From: Dehalococcoidia bacterium | Lineage (GTDB): Bacteria; Chloroflexota; Dehalococcoidia; Bin125 | Direction of reading: 5' to 3' | DNA length: 64,000 nt | NCBI GenBank assembly: GCA_022825855.1 | Contig: JAJDWB010000007.1 | Coordinates: 62,001-126,000 of the forward strand | Shown: piece by piece, positions 28,861 through 35,845 of the stretch | Numbering within the stretch: the stretch's first letter is position 1 | Layout of the letters: the number at the start of each line of letters is the position of its first letter | Program-made: the position numbers and the translations under genes | Notes under the pieces: generated by a model | Database searches by the model: none | Told to the model about the DNA's origin: nothing | What the model saw: the letters and a program-made list of their open reading frames with translations, nothing else

Positions 28861-29610
28861 TCAAATCCCCTGGATCATCCCGCCGTCGATGATCATCTCG
28901 GTCCCGTTCATGTACTCCGAATCGTCCGAAGCCAGGAACAACGCCAGTCGCGCGACCTCCGTCGCCTCGGCAATCCGGCCGTAGGGAATCCGCCGCACCA
29001 ACTGGTCGGTCAGCCCCTGCTCAATCGCCGGCAACTGGTGAAGCATCGGCGTCTCGATCAGCCCAGGATGGATCGAGTTGACCCGCACGCCCGACGGCGC
29101 GAACTCGCTCATCGCCACCTTGGTCATCCCCCGCACCGCCCACTTCGAGGCCGAGTAGGCCAGCGACCCCGCCCCGCCCCGCATCCCCGCAATCGACGAG
29201 ATGTTGATGATCGACCCCGACCCCGCCTCGCACATCACCGGTCCCACGTGCTTCAGACCCAGGAACACGCCGACCTGGTTGATGTTGATCACTTCCATGT
29301 ATTCCTCGACCGACAACTCGCCAATCGGCCGCGACCGGTAGATGCCGGCGTTGTTGATGAAGGCGTCGATCTTGCCGTAGTCCTCCAGCACATCCTGGAC
29401 CACCGCGACCCAGTCGTCCTCGCTCGTCACGTCATGGTGGCGGTAACGGATGCGATCGCTGGAGCCGGCCGTCGCTTCGCCGTCCGAGTCCAGCACGTCG
29501 GTGATCACGACCGCCGCGCCTTCCTCGGCGAACAGCATCGCCTCCGCCGCGCCCTGCCCGCGCGCCCCACCCGTGATCAACGCAATCTTGCCCTCAAGTC
29601 GTCCGGCCAT
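28861..29610 (-). CDS. Short-chain dehydrogenase/reductase
   Basis: 249 residues from ATG 29610. The NAD(P) motif is ITGGARGQGAAEAM, with the Asp at the end of strand 2 (VVITDVLD) favouring NAD(H). INNAGIY, catalytic Ser in INISSIAG and YSASK follow, then HPGLIETPM and the C-terminal GTEMIIDGGM. It is expected to oxidise a secondary alcohol. It lies in the run led by a haloalkane dehalogenase, whose alcohol product could be a substrate, as with LinB and LinC in lindane degradation; that link is inference. Confidence 0.92.
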   Translation of the reverse strand: MAGRLEGKIALITGGARGQGAAEAMLFAEEGAAVVITDVLDSDGEATAGSSDRIRYRHHDVTSEDDWVAVVQDVLEDYGKIDAFINNAGIYRSRPIGELSVEEYMEVININQVGVFLGLKHVGPVMCEAGSGSIINISSIAGMRGGAGSLAYSASKWAVRGMTKVAMSEFAPSGVRVNSIHPGLIETPMLHQLPAIEQGLTDQLVRRIPYGRIAEATEVARLALFLASDDSEYMNGTEMIIDGGMIQGI

Positions 29611-29700
29611 CGAAGCACGCCTTTCCGCAACACGTCGGGCGCTTAGGGTAGTGCTTCCAACCGCGGCCGTTCCCACCCCCCAAATCCCCCCTCCCACAGG

Positions 29701-29753
29701 CTCTCCCCTCCCCCCGCTTCGCGGGGGGAGGTGTCACATAGTGACGGAGGGGG
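29701..29753. repeat. Extragenic palindromic repeat, family B
   Basis: CCCCCCGCTTCGCGGGGGG forms a hairpin. It is followed by AGGTGTCACATAGTGACGGA and G-rich sequence with a second GTCAC/GTGAC stem. A shorter relative lies at 33787-33829. It separates the SDR from the thioesterase gene and could terminate or attenuate between them. Confidence 0.7.
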
Positions 29754-29766
29754 CACGCTGCGTCGC

Positions 29767-30195
29767 CTACTCCGGCGGCAGCATCACATACGTGCCGTTG
29801 CCGTGACCGATGTGCCGGTCCCGCTCGTCGTACAGATCGACCGAACAGTGGCTCAACGTCCGCCCCCGCCGGATCACCTCCGCCCGCGCCCGGATCACGT
29901 CGCCGTCCAGACCGCGCAGCCAGCGAAACTCCGACTGCGCCGTGATCACCCGCTCGCCCTCCGCCTGGATCGTGCCCAGCGCGCCGCCCATCGCCGAGTC
30001 CGCCACCAGCAGCCAGACCCCGCCGTGCACGATCCCGTAGAGATTGTGCGTCTTCGGCGAAGCGTTCAGCGTGATCTCGCACCAGCCGTCGCCCGCGTCC
30101 GTAAAGCGGTAGCCCAGCTCCTGGAACAGCGCCACCGCCTCCATATCCCGCAGCGGCGGGTAGCGCTCGAAAATCTCGTCCGAACTGAGTGGCAT
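29767..30195 (-). CDS. PaaI-type hotdog thioesterase
   Basis: 142 residues. The hotdog central helix motif is HNLYGIVHGGVWLLVADSAMGGAL, with the His-Gly-Gly and the acidic Asp used by PaaI-like acyl-CoA thioesterases. VITAQSEFRWLRGLDGDVIRARAEVIRRGRTL forms the beta sheet. Likely hydrolyses an aryl- or acyl-CoA, cytoplasmic, tetrameric. 15 bp after the DinB-like gene on the same strand. Confidence 0.88.
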   Translation of the reverse strand: MPLSSDEIFERYPPLRDMEAVALFQELGYRFTDAGDGWCEITLNASPKTHNLYGIVHGGVWLLVADSAMGGALGTIQAEGERVITAQSEFRWLRGLDGDVIRARAEVIRRGRTLSHCSVDLYDERDRHIGHGNGTYVMLPPE

Positions 30196-30210
30196 CGCGC
30201 TGCAGACGAC

Positions 30211-30687
30211 CTAGTCGCGCCGCATCTCCGCGGCATGTTCGCTGATGTGGTCGCTGGTGTACGCGAACACGGCGCCGACCGTCGTCTCCTCGCCCAGCAC
30301 CACGCCGCCGTTGCCCCACTCGTCGTCGCCAATCTCGTTGGCTATCCCGAGCATCTTGCTGTGCCCCTCGTCATAGAAGGCCAACAATGACTCCGGCGTC
30401 GCGCTCCGCGAACGCATCCGAACCATCCACAGGCTCGCGAAGTTAATCAGTGCCATCAGCGGACCCTGCGGGTTCAAGCCCTTGTTCTTGCGCAGTCGCG
30501 AGATGGTCTGGCCTCCCGCTCCGACGCCGAAGGCCATGTGCCAGCAGAGCTGGCGGTTGCTCCAGCCCGCATTGTTGCTGTCCCGGTTCCACTCGTCCTC
30601 GGACAGACCCTGCACGAGTGCGCGGAACTCCTCACGCGCCTGCTCCAGGGCGGCGTGTGCCTCGTCGGCGTTGGTGATCTCTGACAT
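30211..30687 (-). CDS. DinB-like four-helix metalloprotein, tandem copy 2
   Basis: 158 residues of the DinB/YfiT-like four-helix bundle type. The metal His candidates are in LCWHMAFG and SDHISEHAAEM. ARVQGLSEDEWNR-like helix (LVQGLSEDEWNRDSNNAGWSN) matches the start of maleylpyruvate isomerase-like DinB domains. The closely related gene 30771-31247 lies directly upstream; both begin with EITNA/EEA(H/Q)A-type sequences and end EHA(A/D)EMRR. The family includes thiol-dependent S-transferases and isomerases; exact reaction unknown. A hydrophobic segment (LMALINFASLWMVRM) lies mid-protein in both copies. Confidence 0.75.
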   Translation of the reverse strand: MSEITNADEAHAALEQAREEFRALVQGLSEDEWNRDSNNAGWSNRQLCWHMAFGVGAGGQTISRLRKNKGLNPQGPLMALINFASLWMVRMRSRSATPESLLAFYDEGHSKMLGIANEIGDDEWGNGGVVLGEETTVGAVFAYTSDHISEHAAEMRRD

Positions 30688-30770
30688 GGTTCGGTCCCGT
30701 TCGTTTCCGGCGGCGGCGGATGGCGCTCGAAGATTGCCGGCAAGCTCCGCGCCGTCGGCGTACGCGCAGG

Positions 30771-31247
30771 CTAGCCGCGCCGCATCTCGTCTGCGTGCTC
30801 GCTGATGTGTTCCCGCACGAATCCGAACGAGTTACCGACCGTCGTCTGCTCGCCCAGGAACACCCCGCCGTTGCCCCATTCGTCCTCGGCGACTGTTTCG
30901 ATCATTCCCCGCGTCATCGCCAGCCGCTCATCGAAGAAGTCCAGCACCGAGTCGGGCGTCGCGCCGCGTGAGCGGATCCGCACCAACCACAGGCTCAGCA
31001 CGTTCAGGACCGCCATCAGCGGTCCGAACGGTTGCATGCCTCGGTTCTGGCGCAGCCGCGACACCCGCAGCGTGCCGCCGCTCGCCGTAAACGCGATGTG
31101 CCAGCAGAGTTGTCCGTTCGTCCAACCCGCGTTGTCGCTCTGCCGGCCCCATTCCTCGCTGGACAGTCCCAGCACCAGCTCGCGGAACTCCTCCCGCGCC
31201 TGGTCCAGCTCGGCCTGCGCCTCCTCGGCGTTCGTAATCTCAGCCAT
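30771..31247 (-). CDS. DinB-like four-helix metalloprotein, tandem copy 1
   Basis: 158 residues, the same length as the downstream copy and clearly paralogous (AEITNAEEAQAELDQAREEF; LCWHIAFT; REHISEHADEMRRG). The same His-containing segments are conserved, so both copies probably keep the metal site. Situated 20 bp downstream of the haloalkane dehalogenase stop, so likely co-transcribed with it. A thiol-dependent detoxification role would suit the context but is not shown by the sequence. Confidence 0.75.
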   Translation of the reverse strand: MAEITNAEEAQAELDQAREEFRELVLGLSSEEWGRQSDNAGWTNGQLCWHIAFTASGGTLRVSRLRQNRGMQPFGPLMAVLNVLSLWLVRIRSRGATPDSVLDFFDERLAMTRGMIETVAEDEWGNGGVFLGEQTTVGNSFGFVREHISEHADEMRRG

Positions 31248-31267
31248 TGCTTGTGCTCACGTTCCGG

Positions 31268-32158
31268 CTAGATCCCCGCGTACCACTCGCGGATCGCCGC
31301 GCCGATCTCGTGCGGCGAGTCCTCCTGGATGAAGTGGTTGCCGGGCACCGTCACCTCGGTCTGGTTGGGCCACGTCCGGCAGAACTCGCGCTGCGCCCCG
31401 GCCAGGATCGCCCCGGGGTCCGCGTTCACGAACAGCTTGGCGATCGACGCCGACTCGTCCGACGACAGGAAATCGGCATAGCTCTGCACGATCTCCACCA
31501 CGTCCGCCGGTTCGCCGCTGATCGGAATCTCGCGCGGCCAGGTCAGCGTCGGGCGGCGCGACTCGCCCGCTTCGCGGTAGGGCAGGCGGTAGACCTCCAT
31601 CTCCGCCTCCGTCAGCCCGCGCAGGACGCTGCCCGGCAGGATCCGCTCGACGAACACGTTCTTCTCAATCACCATCTCCTCGCCCGCCTCCGAGCGCATG
31701 CCCTGGAATATGCGCGCCGCCGCCTCGGGCCACTCCTCCCACGTCACCGGCCGCACGATCGCCTCCATGTAGACCAGCCCCTTGACCCGATCGCGGTGCC
31801 GGTTCGCCCACTGGAACCCCAGCGCCGAGCCCCAGTCGTGGATCACGAACGTGATCCGGTCACCCAGGTTCATCCCCGCAAGCCAGGCGTCCAGCCAGCC
31901 GGCGTGGTCCACGAAGCGGTACGACCCCGACGGCGACGATCCCGACACGCCCATCCCGATCAGGTCCGGCGCCAGGCAGCGAGCCGAATCGAACAGGTGC
32001 GGCATGATGTTCCGCCACAGGTACGACGACGTCGGATTCCCGTGCAGGAACACAATCGGATCCCCACTCGGATCGCCCTCGTCGACGTACGCCATCGTCG
32101 TCTCGCCAATGGTCAATCGCTTGCGCGGGAAGTTGTCCGCGGCGGAGATATCGGGCAT
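31268..32158 (-). CDS. dhaA: Haloalkane dehalogenase (HLD-II type)
   Basis: 296 residues. The family signature is nearly complete: LHGNPTSSYLWRNIMPH (halide-stabilising Asn41), APDLIGMGVSG, nucleophile elbow VIHDWGSALGF (Asp108 and halide-binding Trp109), catalytic acid Glu132 in VYMEAI, WPREIPISGEPADVV, and His275 in PGNHFIQED. Asn plus Trp as halide pair and Glu after strand 6 place it in subfamily II with DhaA and LinB. It hydrolyses haloalkanes to alcohol and halide in the cytoplasm. It heads a minus-strand run with DinB-like, thioesterase and SDR genes. Confidence 0.93.
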   Translation of the reverse strand: MPDISAADNFPRKRLTIGETTMAYVDEGDPSGDPIVFLHGNPTSSYLWRNIMPHLFDSARCLAPDLIGMGVSGSSPSGSYRFVDHAGWLDAWLAGMNLGDRITFVIHDWGSALGFQWANRHRDRVKGLVYMEAIVRPVTWEEWPEAAARIFQGMRSEAGEEMVIEKNVFVERILPGSVLRGLTEAEMEVYRLPYREAGESRRPTLTWPREIPISGEPADVVEIVQSYADFLSSDESASIAKLFVNADPGAILAGAQREFCRTWPNQTEVTVPGNHFIQEDSPHEIGAAIREWYAGI

Positions 32159-32285
32159 AGGACACGCTTTCTCAAGTTCGCTGGAGTCGCCGCGAGGATA
32201 ACAGCGGCAGCGGTTAGTCTTCGCTCACCGCGGCCGAGTCGAGGCCGCCTTGAACCAATGACATGACCCAGTGAAAGGTGCGACG

Positions 32286-32708
32286 ATGCCCGTCACCGGA
32301 ATGGACCACGTCGCCATCCCCGCCGGCGACCCCGAGGCCCTGATCCGCTTCTACCGCGCACTCGGATTCAGCATTGTCCACGAGGACGAGTGGCGCTCGG
32401 GCGACTTCCCTATCTTCGCCATCGCCTGCGGCGACCAGAAGATCAACGTCCACGATCCCAGGCTCTGGCAGAATCCTAAATTCGATCTCCGCGGTCCGAC
32501 CGCCGAGCCCGGCTGCGGCGACTTCTGCTTCGTCTGGCAGGGCACGCCCGAGTCGGCCTCGGCGGCCATCACCGCGGCCGGCGCCGAGGTTATCGAGGGA
32601 CCGGCCGGACGCGTCGGCGGACGCGCCGCCGGCACCGCCGAGGGCGTCAGCGTCTACACCCGCGATCCCGACGGCAATCTGGTTGAGCTGATCACCTACG
32701 GCGACTAG
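32286..32708 (+). CDS. VOC/glyoxalase-superfamily protein
   Basis: 140 residues from ATG 32286 (an upstream in-frame GTG is less likely). The beta-alpha-beta repeats show GMDHVAIPAGDPEALIRFYRALGF with metal His, CGDFCFVWQG and RDPDGNLVELITYGD with metal Glu. The family includes glyoxalases, dioxygenases and antibiotic-resistance proteins. Single-domain length suggests a homodimer. Divergent from dhaA with about 127 bp between starts. Confidence 0.88.
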   Translation: MPVTGMDHVAIPAGDPEALIRFYRALGFSIVHEDEWRSGDFPIFAIACGDQKINVHDPRLWQNPKFDLRGPTAEPGCGDFCFVWQGTPESASAAITAAGAEVIEGPAGRVGGRAAGTAEGVSVYTRDPDGNLVELITYGD

Positions 32709-32834
32709 CGCCCGGGTTACAGACTCGTGACGCCGACGCCCCGCAAGAACGGTTGTTCATGTAGACTGGGCGGCAATCTGCTTGCTGCAGTGCGCGACGT
32801 CCATCCTGTCGTCGCGCACGGAAGGGACAATCCC

Positions 32835-33008
32835 ATGACCGTTTCGCTCCCGATCCCGACCATCCGGCAACGCTCGGACACTCACAATTCCGAACGGAAT
32901 CGAACAAAACCGAACAAACTCGAACGCAGAAACCTGGCAAAACCTGACCTGGATTGGTCAAAATTGATCCAAATTGATCACTCGATCGAGCCGATCTTCA
33001 GCACATAG
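32835..33008 (+). CDS. Possible 57-codon mini-gene overlapping repeat element 3
   Basis: ATG 32835 follows GAAGGGA at 32821, a reasonable ribosome-binding site, and the frame runs 57 codons to TAG. The peptide (MTVSLPIPTIRQRSD start) does not align with the 37-residue pair, but its DNA ends in the same CTGACC/TTGATC phased repeat. A TGTAGACT at 32760 could be part of a promoter. Function unknown; it may be a leader for the nitroreductase gene at 33147 or non-coding. The rest of 32709-33146 shows A-rich tracts but no other gene. Confidence 0.25.
   Translation: MTVSLPIPTIRQRSDTHNSERNRTKPNKLERRNLAKPDLDWSKLIQIDHSIEPIFST
32888..32980. repeat. CGAAC / TGACC phased repeat, element 3
   Basis: First part: four CGAAC units spaced about 10 nt apart by A-tracts (TTCCGAACGGAATCGAACAA). 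Second part: CAAAACCTGACCTGG, TCAAAATTGATCC and AAATTGATC, corresponding in spacing and sequence to elements 1 and 2. The first part resembles the DNA encoding the tail of the helix-turn-helix gene at 51037-51094. Confidence 0.5.
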
Positions 33009-33146
33009 CTGGAGATTCGCAATCGAGAGCCGCCAGGAAAAAAACTCCCCTGAATCCTCAAACCGGAAGAAAAACGCGACGCGTACCTTATCGGCAGTAG
33101 AGGTCGGCAGTGAATCGACCAGCCCGAGAGCCAAACGGAGGCAGCT

Positions 33147-33776
33147 ATGGACTTCTTCGACGTCATCAGCACCGCCCGCGCCATGCGGCGCTACAAGCCC
33201 GACCCCATCCCCGAGGAAACGCTGGTCCAGCTCATCGAGGCCGCCCACCTCGGCCCCAGCGGCTCCAACCGCCAGTCCCGCCACTGGATCGTCGTCCGCG
33301 ATCCCGAGGTGAAGCAGCAACTCGCCGACCTCAATCGAAAGGGCGTCACGCAATACCTGGCCGGCAACATTACCCAGGCCAACCCTCACGTCGATGAGGG
33401 CCGGCGCCAACGATTTCTCGCCGCCGTCGAGCACCAGATGAATCACATGCACGAAGTGCCCGCCATCGTCATCGCCTGCGCCGACACCGTCCGCAAACCG
33501 GCCGACACCTTCGCCGCCGGTTCCGGCGCCGCCACGGAAGTCTGGGGCTCGGTCCAGAACCTGTTGCTGACAGCCCGAGCCCTCGGCGTCGGCTCGGTCC
33601 CGACCACGCTCGCCTTCTACGGCGATCAGCGCGAGGAAGCCGCCAGGGTCCTCAACCTGCCCGACCACATCCTGCCCATGGTCCTCATCCCGCTCGGCTG
33701 GCCGACCGGCAACTTCGGTCCCATCCGCCGCCGCCCGTTGGACGAGGTCATGCACTGGGACCGATACTCCGACTAG
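33147..33776 (+). CDS. Nitroreductase-family flavoprotein
   Basis: 209 residues. RAMRRYKPDPIPEE, then LGPSGSNRQSRHWIVV match the FMN-binding N-terminus; GSVQNLLLTARALGVGSVPTT and VLIPLGWPTG match the dimer/FMN helix and C-terminal strand. The family reduces nitroaromatics, quinones or catalyses dehalogenation/deiodination with NAD(P)H. Strong ribosome-binding site (CGGAGG) upstream. A GGCAGTGAATCGAC string precedes it at about 33105, also seen before the quinone reductase at 43831. Confidence 0.9.
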   Translation: MDFFDVISTARAMRRYKPDPIPEETLVQLIEAAHLGPSGSNRQSRHWIVVRDPEVKQQLADLNRKGVTQYLAGNITQANPHVDEGRRQRFLAAVEHQMNHMHEVPAIVIACADTVRKPADTFAAGSGAATEVWGSVQNLLLTARALGVGSVPTTLAFYGDQREEAARVLNLPDHILPMVLIPLGWPTGNFGPIRRRPLDEVMHWDRYSD

Positions 33777-33786
33777 GACACACTCG

Positions 33787-33829
33787 CTCCCCCTCTCAGG
33801 GGGAGCTGTCATGAAGTGACTGAGGGGGG
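33787..33829. repeat. Extragenic palindromic repeat, family B (short form)
   Basis: CTCCCCCTCTCAGGGGGAG forms a hairpin, followed by CTGTCATGAAGTGACTGAGG and more G residues. It resembles 29701-29753. Its G-rich end sits 9 bp before the MaoC start and serves as the apparent Shine-Dalgarno. Confidence 0.7.
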
Positions 33830-33838
33830 AACGCCGCC

Positions 33839-34711
33839 ATGACCACCGAACTCCGCATGCCCGCCGACGTGGGCCGCTACACGATCGCCAGGTCCTTCGA
33901 AGTCACAGCCCGCTCGATCACCGCCTTCGCCGGCGGCGTCGATGACTTCAATCCCGTCTACTTCGAGGACGACCGTCCCGAGGGCCTGGTCGCCCACCCC
34001 GGCATGGTCTTTTCCTGGCAATGGAACAGCCGCTTCACGCCCGACTTCGAGTGGGACCTCAACATCGTCCGCCGCGGCGTGCACGCCTGGGTCGACATCC
34101 AGTTCGAGCGCCACGCCCGCGAAGGCGACGTGATCACCAGCCAGGGGCAGAGCGTCGCCGTCAAGCAGGTCCGCCCCGGCGTGCTCAGCGCCCAGCGCTT
34201 CACCTTCCGCGACAGCCGGGGCGACACCGTCGCCATCATGGACACCGGCGGTATCACCCGCGGCGCCCAACTCGACGGCGATGAGGCCGAACTCGTCTCC
34301 GCTCCCGCCTTGCCAACCCGCTCAACCGACAACGGCGGCCCGGTCTGGTCGACCACGTTCCCCATCGACCCCCAGGCGCCCCACGTCTACACCGAGTGCG
34401 CCGACATCTGGAATCCGATCCACACCGAACGCAAGGTCGCCCTCGCCGCCGGCTTGCCCGACCTCATCCTGCACGGCTCGGCCAACATCATCATCGCCCT
34501 GCGCGAGGTGATCAACCGCTGCCTGGACGGCGACCCGACCCGCGTCCGCCGCTTCGCCGGCCAGTTCCGCGGCATGGTCATACCCGGCACCGATGTCAGC
34601 GTCACCGCCACCGAGGTCCGCGACGAAGGCGACCGCGAGGTGATCTTCTACGAGATGCACAACCACGAGGGAGAACTCGCCATCGCCAACGGCGTCGTCA
34701 TTGCGAGCTGA
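33839..34711 (+). CDS. MaoC-like double-hotdog dehydratase
   Basis: 290 residues. Two hotdog halves are visible: the N-terminal half (RSITAFAGGVDDFNPVYF) lacks the catalytic helix; the C-terminal half has the hydratase-2 motif ADIWNPIHTERKVALAAGLPDLILHG (Asp, Asn, His). Expected to hydrate or dehydrate an enoyl-CoA-like thioester. Its apparent ribosome site comes from the repeat immediately upstream. The 3' end overlaps the convergent enolase-superfamily gene by 14 bp. Confidence 0.88.
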   Translation: MTTELRMPADVGRYTIARSFEVTARSITAFAGGVDDFNPVYFEDDRPEGLVAHPGMVFSWQWNSRFTPDFEWDLNIVRRGVHAWVDIQFERHAREGDVITSQGQSVAVKQVRPGVLSAQRFTFRDSRGDTVAIMDTGGITRGAQLDGDEAELVSAPALPTRSTDNGGPVWSTTFPIDPQAPHVYTECADIWNPIHTERKVALAAGLPDLILHGSANIIIALREVINRCLDGDPTRVRRFAGQFRGMVIPGTDVSVTATEVRDEGDREVIFYEMHNHEGELAIANGVVIAS

Positions 34712-35816
34712 CCGTGTAGCGCTCCAGCGCTTCGGGCAGGAACTCGAATCCCAGCCCGGGCGTGTCCGGCAGCACCAGCCGCCCGTCGCGCACCTCGGTC
34801 TGCCGATCGATCACGTTGCGGAAGTTGTGCACCTGGTCGTCGGGGAAGAACTCGACGTAGGTCGCATTCGGCGACGCCGCCACCAGGTGCCGGTGCAGGT
34901 CGTGGAACCAGTGCGGGCAGATCGACACGCCGTACGACGCGGCCGTGTTCGCAATCCGCCGGAACTCGGTCACCCCGCCCAGCACCGCGGCGTCGGGCTG
35001 CAGGATCATCGCCGCGTCCTGGTCCATCAACTCCTTGAACCGCCAGCGCCCGACCTCAATCTCACCGGTCGCCACCGGCACGCCGGTCCGCTGCGCCAAC
35101 TTCGCATGCAGACCAATCGCATCCGGCGAGAACGGCTCCTCCATCCAGTACGGGCTCGACGGCTCGTACGCCGCCATGTAACGCAGCGCATCCTCAAGGT
35201 TCGACCACGCGTTGTTGGCGTCGAGCATGATGTGCACGTCGGGCCCGACCGCCTCCCGCGCCGCCTGCATCCGCGACGCCTCCTCCCGCACCGACAGCCG
35301 CCCCACCTTGATCTTGACCGCGTCGAAGCCCATCTCCACGTAGCCCAGCAGCTCCTGCTGCAACCCCTCGTGCCCCTTGCCTTCCAGGTAGTACCCGCCC
35401 GACGCATAGGCCGGCACCGTCTCCTCGTGGTAGCCGCCCAACAACTTGTACAGCGGCAGCCCGGCCGCCTTCGCATTGTGATCCCACAACGCAATGTCCA
35501 GCGCCGACAGCGCCCGCATCGTCGCCCCGGCCCGGCCGTGCAGCAGCGACTCCTGGTACATCGCCGCCCACAGTCCCTCGACCCGGAACGGATCCTCACC
35601 CAGCAGCACCGGCGCGAACAGGTGATCCACCGCCGAAGTCACCAACTGCCCGTTCGAGTTGCCCGCGTAGCAGAACCCGATCCCGACATGCCCGTCGTCG
35701 CACTCGACCTCGACCACCGGATGATCGCGGTGGTAGACGGTGCGGTTCGAGAACGAGGTCGGATGGTCGAGTGGAATGCGCAGCATCCGCGAGCGAACAG
35801 CGGTGATCGTCGGCAT
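34698..35816 (-). CDS. Enolase-superfamily enzyme (mandelate racemase/muconate lactonizing type), 1
   Basis: 372 residues from ATG 35816. Capping domain at the N-terminus (RIPLDHPTSFSNRTVYHRD), then barrel residues: Lys-x-Lys in DAVKIKVG, metal ligands Asp (MLDANNAW), Glu (WMEEPFSP) and Glu (VATGEIE), and base His in ICPHWFHDLH. The combination fits acid-sugar dehydratases or racemases of the mandelate racemase subgroup. Substrate unknown. It is the last gene of a minus-strand run after the D-aminoacylase-like gene (29 bp apart). Confidence 0.92.
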   Translation of the reverse strand: MPTITAVRSRMLRIPLDHPTSFSNRTVYHRDHPVVEVECDDGHVGIGFCYAGNSNGQLVTSAVDHLFAPVLLGEDPFRVEGLWAAMYQESLLHGRAGATMRALSALDIALWDHNAKAAGLPLYKLLGGYHEETVPAYASGGYYLEGKGHEGLQQELLGYVEMGFDAVKIKVGRLSVREEASRMQAAREAVGPDVHIMLDANNAWSNLEDALRYMAAYEPSSPYWMEEPFSPDAIGLHAKLAQRTGVPVATGEIEVGRWRFKELMDQDAAMILQPDAAVLGGVTEFRRIANTAASYGVSICPHWFHDLHRHLVAASPNATYVEFFPDDQVHNFRNVIDRQTEVRDGRLVLPDTPGLGFEFLPEALERYTVSSQ

Positions 35817-35845
35817 CAAGCCGCTCCTTGCTGATCCACCCTTGC

